DNA of 46,904 nt from Hallella seregens ATCC 51272 (GCF_000518545.1 NZ_JADU01000027.1:1-46904), one strand, 5' to 3'; counted from the first letter of the stretch, positions 1 through 11,600 are shown. Notes: generated by a model from the sequence alone, not told the origin. Made by a program: numbers and translations.

Positions 1-133
1 TCACTTCCCGTTGTCTTGGACGAATTTCCCGCGGGAAATGTTCACTTCCCGTTGTCTTGGACGAATTTCCTGTGGGAAATGTTCACTTTTCATTGTCTTG
101 GACGAATTGACGACCGTCGACGTTCACTTCCCG
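1..133. repeat. 41-bp tandem repeat, three units plus a partial fourth
   Basis: Units start at 1, 42 and 83, and a 10-base partial unit starts at 124. Each begins TCACTTCCCGTTGTCTTGGA or a close variant. Unit 1 has a perfect 16-base palindrome at its core, ATTTCCCGCGGGAAAT; unit 2 has a nearly palindromic version; unit 3 has diverged to a GACGACCGTCGACG core. A second inverted pair, GGGAA..TTCCC, straddles each unit junction, so TTCCC/GGGAA half-sites alternate. An inverted partial copy (GACCAGGACAACGGGGA) lies near 148-164. The array starts at the window edge and probably continues to the left. It could be a protein-binding array, an RNA hairpin array or a REP-like element. 134-274 holds no gene that I recognise. 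Confidence 0.85.
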
Positions 134-274
134 TTTTTTGATGGGTTGACCAGGACAACGGGGAACAACAAATAACAACGGCAGTACCGTGGTGTATGGT
201 TGTTTTCTGTTGTCATGGTTTTCTTTCAAATCCTCATACGCTGTTGCTTTGTGTGCCCTTCATGTGTTGTGCAT

Positions 275-2365
275 CTAATTGAAGAGAATGTCGAAGCCGT
301 TGTCGGCCGATGACTCGCCGTTGCGCGGCTGGAGCTTGGGCTTGGGTGGGTTCTTGAGGCGGCCGTTCTCGTCGAACATGCCGTAAGTGGTGCGCAGCAC
401 GGTGAACTCCGTGCGGCGATTCATCTGGTTGCAAACCTCCTGTTGTTGTTCGTCCTTGAGGGCTTTGATGAAGGCTTCTGTGAGCACGTCGCCCTCTTTG
501 AGCCACGGATACTTCTCGGTGGTCTTCTTGCGGATGGTCTTGGGCCGCTCCTTGCCGTAGCCTACGGGCGTGAGCCGGTCGGCCGCAATGCCGTGGGCGA
601 TGAGATAGGCCACCACCGACTCGGCGCGCCGCTGGGAGAGCCGCTTGTTGTAGTCGGCCGAGCCTTTGTAGTCTGCATGGGCGCTCAGCTCGATGGTGAC
701 GTTGGGATTCTCGTTGAGCAGCGTCACGAGCTTGTCGAGCGCGGTCTTGGAACTGTCGCGCAGAGTGGCTTTGTCGAAGTCGTAGAAGATGTTGTCGATG
801 AGCGTGGGGGCCGAGATATTGGCCAGTGCAAACTGGAGTGTGGTCTCGTGCGACTCCTTGGGTGCGGTCTGGGCACGCACTTCTTCCTGATGGTTCAGGA
901 AGCCCTTGCAGGTGGCCAGGAAGAGATAGGACACGCCTTCGTCGAGCACTTTGGTGAACGACCCGTCGCTGCGCACGCTGAGTCGCTCGTTGGTACCGTC
1001 GTCGCCGACGACGTAGACCTGGGCGGCGGGCAGCTCGTAGCCCTCCATTTCGTAGACCCATCCCTTGACCGTCTGCACGATTTCGGGATTCTCGAACGCG
1101 TAGATATGGTCCCAGCCACGGCCGTCGCCCCGGTTGCTGGAGAAGAAACCGCGGTTGTAGGCTCCCTCGAACGTCATGCCGAAGTCGTCGCCTTGGGAGT
1201 TGAGCGGGTATCCGGGGTGGGTGAGATGGTACCGTTTGTCCTTGCCGACATGGGCGATGAAGATGTCGAGCCCGCCAAGCCCGGGGTGCCCGTTGCTGGA
1301 GAAATAGAGGTCGCCGTTGGGCCGAAAGGTGGGAAACTCCTCGTCGCCGGCCGTGTTGATGGGGGCGCCCAGGTTCTCTACGCCGCCGAATCCGGCTGCC
1401 GTGAGGCGCACGCGCCAGATGTCGAGACCGCCCTTGCCGCCCGGCATGTCGGACGTGAAGTAGAGCCATTCGCCGTCGGGCGAGAGGGCGGGATGGGCAA
1501 AACTCGACAGCGTGTCGCTGGTGAGCTTCACCTCCGAGACCTTGCCCCAAGCGGCATCCGCGCGGTTGGACTTCACTATCTGTGCGTAGCGGGGGTATGA
1601 CGGGTCGGTGAGACACTGCGTGAGATACATCTCGCGGCCGTCTGTCGAGAAGCAGCACGCCCCCTCGTCAAAGTCGGTATTGAGTCCGCCGGTGACGGCT
1701 TCGGGCTTGCTCCACTTGCCTTTGTCGTCTTTTTCGGAGAAGAAAATGTCGGCCGGCTTGGTGCCGGTGATGCCGCTGAGCTCGTTGCCCTGCGCCTCGT
1801 TGCGCGTGGAAGTGAAGTAGAGCAACTCGTAGTTGTCGCCCTGAAGCATGGGCGAGTATTCGGCCCGACGGGAGTTGAACACCTCCATTTTCCGTACCGT
1901 GTAGCGGCTTCCCTGCTCTCGAATGGCGGGGGCTTGGCGCGACGCGTCCAGCCCGTTCAGGGCCAACGTGTTGCCGGGAAGCGAGTCGAGCACAGCCTGG
2001 AATAGGCCCTCGGCCTCCCGGTAACTGCCATTCTTGAGCAGCAACCGGGCCATGTCCAGCCGGTCGGCGGGGGTGAGGCGGTGGTAACGCTCGGCATTGC
2101 GATAAGCAGCAATGCCTTTTCCTGTTTGCAGGCTGCGGTCGTAGCAGTAGCCCATTCGGCGTGCGATGTCGCCTCGCTTGTCGCGATTCTTGGCTTCGGT
2201 GCGCTGATAGGCCTGGCGGAACTCATTGGCCGCATCGTAGTATTCGCCCAGGGCCAGATATTTCTCGCCCCGCTTGATATTGCGGTCGGCCCCGCAGGAG
2301 ACGGCCATCAAGGCCAGCACCGGCAGGAGCACCGCCCAAAAGAGGTGTCTCGCAGTCTGCTTCAT
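275..2365 (-). CDS. porE: PorE-like T9SS outer-membrane lipoprotein (TPR, beta-propeller, CRD, OmpA domains)
   Basis: A 696-residue lipoprotein; the signal peptide ends in the lipobox AVSC with Cys24 as the lipid site. The domain order matches P. gingivalis PorE: TPR-like helices (about 30-125), a PD40/WD40 beta-propeller (about 150-410; motifs such as LSPDGEWLYFTSDMPGG), a carboxypeptidase-regulatory-like domain (about 415-500) and a C-terminal OmpA peptidoglycan-binding domain (about 515-690; LSAHADYKGSADYNKRLSQR). In that system PorE is thought to link the type IX secretion machinery to peptidoglycan. The length is close to known PorE. The gene starts 3 bases after the rhlE stop, so the two are probably co-transcribed. 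A generic OmpA/PD40 lipoprotein such as a PorW/SprE neighbour is the alternative; the four-domain order favours PorE. Confidence 0.78.
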   Translation of the reverse strand: MKQTARHLFWAVLLPVLALMAVSCGADRNIKRGEKYLALGEYYDAANEFRQAYQRTEAKNRDKRGDIARRMGYCYDRSLQTGKGIAAYRNAERYHRLTPADRLDMARLLLKNGSYREAEGLFQAVLDSLPGNTLALNGLDASRQAPAIREQGSRYTVRKMEVFNSRRAEYSPMLQGDNYELLYFTSTRNEAQGNELSGITGTKPADIFFSEKDDKGKWSKPEAVTGGLNTDFDEGACCFSTDGREMYLTQCLTDPSYPRYAQIVKSNRADAAWGKVSEVKLTSDTLSSFAHPALSPDGEWLYFTSDMPGGKGGLDIWRVRLTAAGFGGVENLGAPINTAGDEEFPTFRPNGDLYFSSNGHPGLGGLDIFIAHVGKDKRYHLTHPGYPLNSQGDDFGMTFEGAYNRGFFSSNRGDGRGWDHIYAFENPEIVQTVKGWVYEMEGYELPAAQVYVVGDDGTNERLSVRSDGSFTKVLDEGVSYLFLATCKGFLNHQEEVRAQTAPKESHETTLQFALANISAPTLIDNIFYDFDKATLRDSSKTALDKLVTLLNENPNVTIELSAHADYKGSADYNKRLSQRRAESVVAYLIAHGIAADRLTPVGYGKERPKTIRKKTTEKYPWLKEGDVLTEAFIKALKDEQQQEVCNQMNRRTEFTVLRTTYGMFDENGRLKNPPKPKLQPRNGESSADNGFDILFN

Positions 2366-2368
2366 GCC

Positions 2369-3691
<1,323 letters not shown>

Positions 3692-3728
3692 GCTTGTTGT
3701 GGCCCCGGGATAGCGGAGCGGCGTTGTG

Positions 3729-3755
3729 AAAAAGCAGCCGCCGATCGGTGGCTGC
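3729..3755 (-). terminator. intrinsic terminator after mrp
   Basis: On the minus strand an 11-bp stem (GCAGCCACCG pairing with CGGCGGCTGC, with one G-U pair) is followed directly by TTTTT. It starts about 20 bases after the mrp stop codon and lies just upstream of rhlE. Confidence 0.75.
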
Positions 3756-3776
3756 TGTGAATAAAATAGTGAAAAA

Positions 3777-4880
3777 TCAGTCGTTGTGCACCTTGACAAT
3801 CTTGGTCTTGGGCATCTCCTTATTGCGGCGGTTGGTCACGGTGACCACGGCCTGGGCCAGATTGATGAAAGCCTGCCCGGTGACGGTGTCGACGTTGAGG
3901 GCGGCCGGCGTACCGGCATCGCCGTTCTCGCAAATGCTCTGTACGATGGGAATCTGGGCTAGCAGCGGGCATCCCATCTCCTCGGCCAGCTTCTTGCAGC
4001 CGTCCTGACCGAAGATGTAGTACTTGTTCTCGGGCAGCTCGGCCGGCGTGAACCAAGCCATGTTCTCCACAAGTCCCAGGATAGGCACGTTCACCTTGTC
4101 GTTGCGGTACATGTCGATGCCCTTGCGCGCATCGGCCAGAGCCACTTTTTGCGGTGTGGAGACGATGACGGCGCCGGTGATGGAGAGCGTCTGGAGCAGT
4201 GTAAGATGGATGTCACTGGTGCCGGGCGGCGTGTCGAGGATGAAGTAATCGAGCTCGCCCCAATGGGCATCGGCAATGAGTTGGCGCAGGGCCGAGGTGG
4301 CCATGCCGCCGCGCCACAGGGTGGCCGTGTCGCGATTGACGAAGAAGCCGATGCTGAGTAGCTTGACGCCGTACTTCTCCACAGGCTCGATGAGCTGGCG
4401 CCCGTCCACTTTCACGGCATAGGGCCGCTCCTCTTCCACGCCAAACATCTTGGGCATCGAGGGGCCGAAGATGTCGGTATCGAGCAGTCCCACCCTGTAG
4501 CCCAGCTTGGCCAAGGCGATGGCCAGATTGGCCGAGACCGTGCTTTTGCCCACGCCGCCCTTGCCGGAGCTCACGGCGATGATGTTTTTCACCTGTGGAA
4601 GCAGCTTTTCCACCTCGGGGCGCGGGGCCGACTTGAACTCGGTCTCCACGGTCACCTCGACTTCTTTGCCCACATGATAGTGGATGGCAGCCTCGGCGGC
4701 CTTGACGGTGGACTTGAGAAAGGGGTCTGTATCGCGTGGGAAAATCAGTGTGATCTTCACCTTGTTGCCGTTGATGCTTGGGGTGTCGGCCAGCATGCCG
4801 CTCTCTATGAGGTTCTTTTTGGTGCCTGCATAGATGACCGTGGCCAGTGCATCGGTAATCAATTTGGGATAAATCGTCAT
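3777..4880 (-). CDS. mrp: Mrp/ApbC family iron-sulfur cluster carrier ATPase
   Basis: A 367-residue cytoplasmic P-loop ATPase of the Mrp/NBP35 family, which binds and hands on Fe-S clusters. The N-terminal ~95 residues look like the MIP18 (DUF59) domain. The ATPase domain follows, with the deviant Walker A SGKGGVGKSTVSANLA and the switch FILDTPPGTSDIHLTL. The CxxC pair used by many Mrp proteins for the bridging cluster is not visible; the corresponding region reads ENMAWFTPAELPENKYYIFG and the nearby cysteines are more than three residues apart. I chose the start at 4880 (MTIYPKLI); the upstream extension crosses the promoter at 4904-4935. Monocistronic or weakly linked to rhlE because of the terminator at 3729-3755. 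Confidence 0.93.
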   Translation of the reverse strand: MTIYPKLITDALATVIYAGTKKNLIESGMLADTPSINGNKVKITLIFPRDTDPFLKSTVKAAEAAIHYHVGKEVEVTVETEFKSAPRPEVEKLLPQVKNIIAVSSGKGGVGKSTVSANLAIALAKLGYRVGLLDTDIFGPSMPKMFGVEEERPYAVKVDGRQLIEPVEKYGVKLLSIGFFVNRDTATLWRGGMATSALRQLIADAHWGELDYFILDTPPGTSDIHLTLLQTLSITGAVIVSTPQKVALADARKGIDMYRNDKVNVPILGLVENMAWFTPAELPENKYYIFGQDGCKKLAEEMGCPLLAQIPIVQSICENGDAGTPAALNVDTVTGQAFINLAQAVVTVTNRRNKEMPKTKIVKVHND

Positions 4881-4903
4881 CTTGTTCTTGCGTTCTTTTA
4901 GGA

Positions 4904-4935
4904 CAAAAGTACCCAATATTTGGCAAAATGGCAAA
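4904..4935 (-). promoter_or_regulatory. mrp promoter
   Basis: On the minus strand the -7 box TACTTTTG (4904-4911) fits the Bacteroidota consensus TAnnTTTG, and TTTG at 4932-4935 is a -33 box with 20 bases between. The predicted mRNA leader is about 20 bases. Confidence 0.7.
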
Positions 4936-4973
4936 TAAAAACGGAACTATTTCGGATTGTGGCGACTTTTCAT

Positions 4974-4981
4974 TAACTTTG
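4974..4981 (+). promoter_or_regulatory. GH115 gene promoter (-7 box)
   Basis: TAACTTTG is a perfect -7 box. The -33 region is weak (TTTC near 4950). It gives a leader of about 110 bases before the ATG at 5099. Confidence 0.6.
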
Positions 4982-5098
4982 CCTTTGCACCGTGAACACC
5001 GTTTCGGGCATCATGCGCCAATGGACGGTCGAAGCTCCATGCAGTGCTGCCTCGATGCGGTTGAGCGGCAGCACACGAATCAAGAACAAATCTACCAC

Positions 5099-7585
5099 AT
5101 GAGAATCAACAGAATATGGATGGCAGCCTTACTGCTGCTACCCGCTGCTGGACAGGCTCACGAAGTGGCCTGGTACGCGGGCGGACACGTGACGTACAGC
5201 GTTCAGAAAAGTCATGGAACAGTTGTCGGGAAAGCCTTGGAGATGTTCCGGGCCGACATGCGGGCCGTCACTGGCAAGGCTGCACAGCACCGCGAGGGCG
5301 GCAATGTGGCCGTCTTCCAGCTTGACATGGCCAACAACAAGGAGATGCGGGCCATCAAAGAGCTCGGCGTGCCCTACGAGAAGTTCATCACCAAGCCCGA
5401 TGCTTTCTGGATGGGAGTGCGCCGGGGCAGGGTGGTCGTCGTGGGCAGCAACGGCCGCGGCACGGCCTACGGCATTCTGGAACTGTCGCGACGGGCCGGC
5501 GTGTCGCCGTGGATCTACTGGGGCGACGTGACGCCCGAGCGGCGGTCGCGGCTCACCCTCGACGAGCATTTCGAGACCTTGCAGAGCCCCTCCGTGGAAT
5601 ATCGCGGGGTGTTTATCAACGACGAGGACTGGACCAACCGCGAGTGGGCCCACCGCAAGCTCGACACCCACCAGCGTAAAGGCGTCATGGGCCCACGTTA
5701 CTACCACAAACTGTTCGAGCTTTTGCTGCGCTTGCGCGGCAATGCACTGTGGCCAGCCATGCACGAGGGCACCGCAGCGTTCTTCAAGGTCAAGGGCAAC
5801 AAGGAGGTGGCCGACTCATTCGACATCTTCGTGGGCTCGTCGCACTGCGAGCCCATCCTGCGCAACAACGTGGACGAATGGAACACAGCCAAGCGCGGGC
5901 CCTACAACTGGATGACCAACCGCGGGGAGGTGGAGAAGTATTGGCGCGAGCGAGCCCGCGAGACGGCCGGCATGAACGCTCTCTATACCATAGGCATGCG
6001 GGGCATTCACGACGGTTCGATGGAGGGCGTGAAGACTCCGCAGGAGAAGCTGGACGCGCTGCAGAGCGTCATCGACGCCCAGCGCCGTCTGCTCTCGCAG
6101 GAGGTGAACCGCCGCGTGGAGCAGGTGCCGCAGGTGTTTGTTCCCTATAAAGAGGTGCTGGAAATCTATGAAGCCGGGCTCCGGGTGCCCGATGACGTGT
6201 GCCTGATGTGGTGCGACGACAACTACGGCTACTTGACGCGCCTCTCTGATGCCGCCCAGCAACAGCGCAGGGGCGGGGCCGGCGTGTACTACCATCTGAG
6301 CTATTGGGGCCGCCCGCACGACTATCTCTGGCTCACAACCACGCAGCCGGGCCTCATCTACAACGAGATGCGCGAGGCCTACGACCACCAGGCCCGACGC
6401 CTTTGGATAGTCAATGTGCACGACCCCAAGGTGGCCGCTTACCAGCTGAGCCTCTTCATGGACATGGCGTGGGACATCAATGGCGTGACCGCCAACACCT
6501 TGCAGCAGCACCTGGCCGACTGGCTGGTGCAGCAGTTTGGCGAAACTGTAGGCCGCAAGCTGGTGGAGCCCATGACCGAGTTCTACCGGCTTTGCGGCAT
6601 CCGCCGCCCGGAATTCATGGGCTGGAGTCAGGTGGAGCTGGACAAGAAGAAGTACAACCGGGGATGGTCGCCCGTGCAGGACACGGAGTTCAGCGCCGAC
6701 GAGTTTGGCAATGAGCTGGAACGCTACCTGGCAGACTACGCTGACGTGAAGCGCAAGGTGGGCGAAGCCGAGCAGTTGCTGCGGCCCGAACTGCGGGATG
6801 CGTTCTTTGCCGCCGTCAAGTATCCGGTGTTCTGCGCTGCCGCCATGGCCACCAAACAACTGCAGGCCCAGGAGGCTCGCCACCTTGCACGCCCCGCAAA
6901 CTTCCACAATGACGAGGAAGCCCTGGAGTCGGCCGTGCGCAGTTGGAACGCCTATGTCGAGATACGACAGCTCACCGACGAGTACAATCAGCGCATGGCT
7001 GGCGGCAAATGGGCCGGCAACATGGACATAGCGCCGCGCGGCCTGCCGGTGTTCCAGGCCCCGCTGCTCCCCGGTGAGCTCACGGCAGAGGAAATCAGGC
7101 GGTACGCGTCGGCCCAGCCCGCACCCTCAAAGTGGGACACCGATGGCTGCATCGTGCGCAATGCGTGCGACTATACCCGGGCCACGCCGGGTGCTCGGAT
7201 CGTGCAAATGCTGGGCCATTCCATGCAAGCCGTGGCCCTGCCCAAGGGTGGCAGCCTCACCTACAACTTCTATGCCGGCGACGGCGACGCCGTGCTGCGC
7301 ACCGCGCTGATTCCCACCCAGGCCAACGACAAGGGCGACATACGCTACTCGGTGAGCCTCGACGGGCAGCCGCCGGTGGTCTATTCGCTGAAAGAGAAGT
7401 TCCGGTCGGAGCGGTGGAAAGTGAATGTGATGCGCGGACAAGCCATCCGTTCGGAGAACGTCAGGCTTTCGGCGGGCAGCCACACCCTCGTCATCACGGC
7501 ACTGGACGACCATATTGTGGTGGACCAGTGGATGATAGACTTCGACCCCGACCGCCAGTTCTACGTGTTTCCCACGCATCCTTAA
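5099..7585 (+). CDS. glycoside hydrolase family 115, xylan alpha-1,2-glucuronidase
   Basis: An 828-residue exported enzyme; GH115 enzymes remove (4-O-methyl)-glucuronic acid from internal or terminal xylose of glucuronoxylan. A type I signal peptide occupies residues 1 to about 20 (MRINRIWMAALLLLPAAGQA). GH115 landmarks are clear: RGVFINDEDW, FELLLRLRGNALWPAMHEGT, TIGMRGIHDGSM, MWCDDNYGYLTRL, and GVYYHLSYWGRPHDYLWLTT. The last ~200 residues look like the beta-rich C-terminal domain of the family. The length is as usual. I chose the start at 5099 because the frame upstream overlaps the promoter and has no signal-peptide character. It stands alone, with no SusC/SusD nearby, and is convergent with trmB. 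Confidence 0.93.
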   Translation: MRINRIWMAALLLLPAAGQAHEVAWYAGGHVTYSVQKSHGTVVGKALEMFRADMRAVTGKAAQHREGGNVAVFQLDMANNKEMRAIKELGVPYEKFITKPDAFWMGVRRGRVVVVGSNGRGTAYGILELSRRAGVSPWIYWGDVTPERRSRLTLDEHFETLQSPSVEYRGVFINDEDWTNREWAHRKLDTHQRKGVMGPRYYHKLFELLLRLRGNALWPAMHEGTAAFFKVKGNKEVADSFDIFVGSSHCEPILRNNVDEWNTAKRGPYNWMTNRGEVEKYWRERARETAGMNALYTIGMRGIHDGSMEGVKTPQEKLDALQSVIDAQRRLLSQEVNRRVEQVPQVFVPYKEVLEIYEAGLRVPDDVCLMWCDDNYGYLTRLSDAAQQQRRGGAGVYYHLSYWGRPHDYLWLTTTQPGLIYNEMREAYDHQARRLWIVNVHDPKVAAYQLSLFMDMAWDINGVTANTLQQHLADWLVQQFGETVGRKLVEPMTEFYRLCGIRRPEFMGWSQVELDKKKYNRGWSPVQDTEFSADEFGNELERYLADYADVKRKVGEAEQLLRPELRDAFFAAVKYPVFCAAAMATKQLQAQEARHLARPANFHNDEEALESAVRSWNAYVEIRQLTDEYNQRMAGGKWAGNMDIAPRGLPVFQAPLLPGELTAEEIRRYASAQPAPSKWDTDGCIVRNACDYTRATPGARIVQMLGHSMQAVALPKGGSLTYNFYAGDGDAVLRTALIPTQANDKGDIRYSVSLDGQPPVVYSLKEKFRSERWKVNVMRGQAIRSENVRLSAGSHTLVITALDDHIVVDQWMIDFDPDRQFYVFPTHP

Positions 7586-7607
7586 GCGGCCGGTACGAGG
7601 TGCTGGC

Positions 7608-8378
7608 CTATCGGGCTGTCGTCTTGCTGCTCCGCTTGGTGCGGTGATAGCTACGGTATTCGTCGAGCGGAATCTCCACGTCGGGCTCTGTGAGCGTGCC
7701 CGCCTGGGGCAGATGGAAGCGCAGGTAACGGATGTTGAGCCCGCGTTCTATCCACATCGACTCATAGTAAGTCTGGATGGTGAGGAGGGGCGAACCCATC
7801 AGACCCTCGGGTGTGGCATGGTAAAGGTCGTCGGTGCACACGTCCGTGGGCAGTCCGTTTCGCTCTACCATGAGCCGGGTGTAGGTGAAGAGGAAGTTCG
7901 AGTCGGTCTTCAGATGGATGAGGCCGCCGTCGACAAGGAACCGCCGGTAACGCTCCATGAAGAACGTAGAAGTGAGCCGTTTGTGCACGTTCTTCATCTG
8001 CGGGTCCGAGAAAGTGAGCCAAATCTCCTGCACCTCGTCGCGGTCGAAGAAGCGGTCTATGATTTCAATGCTCGTGCGAAGAAAGGCCACATTGGGCAGT
8101 TGCTGCTCCAGCGCGAGCTTGGCTCCCGTCCACATGCGTGCGCCTTTGATGTCTACACCGATGAAGTTCACGTCGGGATAGAGCCTGGCCAGCCCCACCG
8201 TGTACTCGCCTTTGCCGCAGCCCAGCTCCAGCACGATGGGGTTGTCGTTGTGAAAGTATTCGTCGCGCCAGTGGCCTTTCATCGTGAAAGGCACGTTGTC
8301 GACCACCGAGAAGGGATATTCAAACACGTTGCTCATCTCCTTCATTTCCGCAAACTTGGCGAGTTTTCCTTTTCCCAT
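7608..8378 (-). CDS. trmB: tRNA (guanine-N7-)-methyltransferase TrmB
   Basis: A 256-residue SAM-dependent enzyme that makes m7G46 in tRNA. The SAM-binding motif [16 protein letters not shown], then [15 protein letters not shown], and the signature [19 protein letters not shown] are all typical. I chose the start at 8378 (MGKGKLAKF) because family similarity begins there; the longer open frame upstream runs through the promoter. The C-terminus is short and basic. It is a housekeeping gene set between two glycan-enzyme genes. Confidence 0.95.
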   Translation of the reverse strand: MGKGKLAKFAEMKEMSNVFEYPFSVVDNVPFTMKGHWRDEYFHNDNPIVLELGCGKGEYTVGLARLYPDVNFIGVDIKGARMWTGAKLALEQQLPNVAFLRTSIEIIDRFFDRDEVQEIWLTFSDPQMKNVHKRLTSTFFMERYRRFLVDGGLIHLKTDSNFLFTYTRLMVERNGLPTDVCTDDLYHATPEGLMGSPLLTIQTYYESMWIERGLNIRYLRFHLPQAGTLTEPDVEIPLDEYRSYHRTKRSSKTTAR

Positions 8379-8417
8379 GATTCTGTTTTGTGGTGCTAAG
8401 ATTCTGTTTTTGAGCTG

Positions 8418-8447
8418 CAAAGTTACAAAAAATCCCTGTTTGCCAAG
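8418..8447 (-). promoter_or_regulatory. trmB promoter
   Basis: On the minus strand the -7 box is TAACTTTG (8418-8425). CTTG at about 8444-8447 is the likely -33 element. The leader is about 30 bases. Confidence 0.65.
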
Positions 8448-8695
8448 GCATGCGGGCGCAGTTATCTTTCTCGAATGCGCCGGCAAAGAGCCGGCCATGC
8501 TCCCGGTGTTGCCCGAAGTCATGCAGGTATTCCTTATTATAATAGGTGGGAAAGCCATGCGGCGACCGTCGTTTTTGTCCAGAAACGGAGGGGAATCATG
8601 GGCGTGGACGTGCATATAAGGGGAAACACGGACGCGCCCATCGGGTTTGGACAATGCGCAAACGGGGTGCGGAGTAAAAAGCATTTCTTTGCAAT
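8448..8695. other. intergenic region upstream of the three-domain glycan enzyme
   Basis: About 250 bases with no convincing gene. They hold short inverted repeats: GCCGGC..GCCGGC around 8475-8495, CGTTT..AAACG around 8569-8586, and imperfect arms ATGGGCGT / ACGCGCCCAT around 8597-8641. No perfect TAnnTTTG box is visible close to 8696, so the promoter of the downstream gene is unclear. The arms may form a structured leader. Confidence 0.35.
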
Positions 8696-11600
8696 ATGAA
8701 TCCAAATCACCCTCTCCGAACGATGACGACCCTGAAGCAGGGACTCCTTTTCGTACTTTTGCTGCCGGCCTGCATCGGCATGTGCATGAGTGCCAGGGCT
8801 TACGGCCATGCAGCCGCGGCCGGCATTATCCACCCCGGCGGACTGTCCGCGCAAGCGGATTCCGGCCGTGTAAGCATGCTGACGGCAGCCGAAGCTCCGT
8901 CTGCGGTGGCGGCCGGCAACGGGCAAAGGGCCAGTCGCAACACCATGAAGGCCCCGACACAACCCGACTGGCGGCACTACCGCATGGCCGGCCCCTACGA
9001 GACCGTGGCGCGCGACGGCGCGTTTGCCCACACCAAGCAGGGCAGCGAGCGCGACATGTTTGCAGCCTTGGCATGCGCCCGACTTGCCGGGACGGCCAAG
9101 GACAATGCCGACCGCGAGGCCTGTGAGGCCAACGCTCTCGCCATTATCAACGCCTATGCACAGACGCTGCAGGGCTTCGACGGCCACGATGCGCCGCTCT
9201 GTGCCATACAGGGTTTCTGGCTGGTGAGGGCCATGACGCTGATGCGGGCGCATGCCGTCCCCGCATGGGCAGCCATGCTTCGCCGCGCCATGCTCCCCAT
9301 GATGCAGCGATTCGAGGCCGCCAGCCCCTACGCCAATGGCAACTGGGGAGCCATCGTCAACCGGCTGCGCATGGCGTGCGGCATCTTCCTGGAGGACAGT
9401 GCGCTGTATCAGGCTTCCGTCGACTACTTTCTTAATGCCAACGACAACGGGTCGTTGCCCCGCTATGTTGGCCCGACGGGACAGTGCCAGGAGAGCGGAC
9501 GCGACCAGGCGCACGCCCAACTGGGCCTCGGCGCACAGTGCGACATTTGCGAGATAGCCTGGAGCCGGGGCGACGACCTCTGGGGCGCGTTCGACAACCG
9601 ACTGATGAAAGGCATGGAATATACGGCCCGTTACAACCTTGGCCACCCCGTGCCTTTCGAGACGTGGACGGACTGCACGGGACTGTACTGCGACTGGACG
9701 GAGCCGGGCTCCATGGGGCGCGGCCGCATTCGCGACATTTACCGAAAGCCCTACGACCATTACACGCGGGTGAAGCATCAGGCAATGCCCTACACCCGGA
9801 GGCTGCTTGCCTTGCAGGCGAGGGCGGAGAAGCGGGGCGAAATGAGGCCCGGCATGGAGGCCGACGAGTTCACGGCGAGGGGCGTTAAGGAGGGCGTCAG
9901 GCTTCATCGGGTCTTTACTTATGCTGCCCCGACGGGGGCTCCGCTGAAGCACGACTATGTGGTCTCGGTGCGTCCGCGCGGCAGCGAGGAGTGGACGCAG
10001 GTGGATACGTATATGGCAAAGGTCAATGCAGCCGTGGGTTGCAACAAGCACAGCGTGTCGGAAATCAGCTATGCCCTCTTCGACTTTACCGGCGACGTGT
10101 TCGTGCGCGTGGTGTGCAAGAAGCGCAAGTTTAAGTCGGCCCGCATACGTCCCGCCTATCGCGGCGTCATAGCCAACGTTCAGAACGACTCCACCGTGCA
10201 GTTTCTCCTGTTCCAACCCGAGAATGTAAGCGTGGAGTTCGACGGCGACATCACCGACAACCTGTTGCTCTTCACCTCGAAGCCACCCGTCGGCAAGGAG
10301 ACGGCCAGGCTGCAGGCCGCCGGCGAGAAGCGGCAGTTCGTCTACTATGCACCGGGCTTTTACGGGCAGGACACCGTCAGAATTTCCTCCAACAGCACCG
10401 TCTATCTTGCTGGCGGAGCCTACTTTACCGGCACCTTTGCCATAGAGGACGCCACGAATGTGACCATCCTTGGCCGGGGCATTGCCCGCCCGGAGAACGG
10501 TTACGAGGGCTGCCACGTCCACCGTTCAAGCAACGTATTGATCGACGGCCTCGTGGTCAACACCTGCCCCGTGGGCGAAAGCGACGGCGTGACGCTCCGC
10601 GACGTGCGCAGCATTTCGCATCCCGGCTGGGGCGACGGCCTGAATGTCTTTGCCAGCAGCAACGTTGTCTACGACCGCGTGTTCTGCCGCAACAGCGACG
10701 ACTGCACCACGGCCTACGCCACGCGCAAGGGCTTTCGGGGGAGCACCCGCAACGTCACCATGCGCAATTCCACGCTCTGGGCCGACGTGGCACACTCCAT
10801 CTTCATTGGTCTGCACGGCAATGCCGAGCGCGGCGACACCATCGAGAACCTGCGCTACGAGAACATCGACATTCTGGGGCAGGCCGAACCGCAGGTGGAT
10901 TACCAGGGATGCCTGGCCATTAACTGCGGCGACAACAACCTCGTACGCAACGTTACGTTCGACAACATCCGCATCGAGCAGATTCTGCAAGGTAGCCTTT
11001 TCCATGTGAGGGTGGGCTACAACCGAAAGTACTGCACGGCCCCGGGCCGGGGTGTGGAGGGTGTTGTCTTCCGCAACATACGCTACAACGGCGAGCTGCC
11101 CCGCAGCCTCTCCGTCGTCAGCGGCTACGACGGCGGGCGGAACGTGCGGGGCGTCAGCTTCGAGGGGCTGCGGGTCAACGGCCGTCTGCTGCACGACCGC
11201 ATGGAGGGCAAGCCCGCCTGGTATGCCACGGCCGACTATGTGCCCATGTATGTAGGCCCCCATGCGGGCGACATTGTGTTCTGTGCCGATGCCCGCCACG
11301 GCTTGGCCAGCCGGTCGCTGGCCTACTGCTCCCGCCAGACCGACCGTGCCTTGGAGTCGCTACGGCCCTACGACTTCACGATGATGCCGAGAAACGTCCT
11401 GCGTGGCGACACGGCATGGAATCTCCGCAAGGCCTCGCCCGAGGAGTGGTGTTCGGGTTTCTGGCCCGGCATTCTCTGGATGGACTTCGCCTACAACCGA
11501 AGCGAGGCCGTGCGCAAGGCCGCCGAGGGCTACACCGCGGCCCTGATGCCCGTCCTGGAAAAGCCCGTCTTCGACCACGACCTGGGCTTCATTGCCATCG

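Noticed and set aside
1..133. CRISPR array
   Set aside because: The units are contiguous tandem repeats with no unique spacers, and no cas gene is present.
8537..10522. 661-codon open frame on the minus strand
   Set aside because: It overlaps the three-domain enzyme and the intergenic region upstream; no domain is recognisable.
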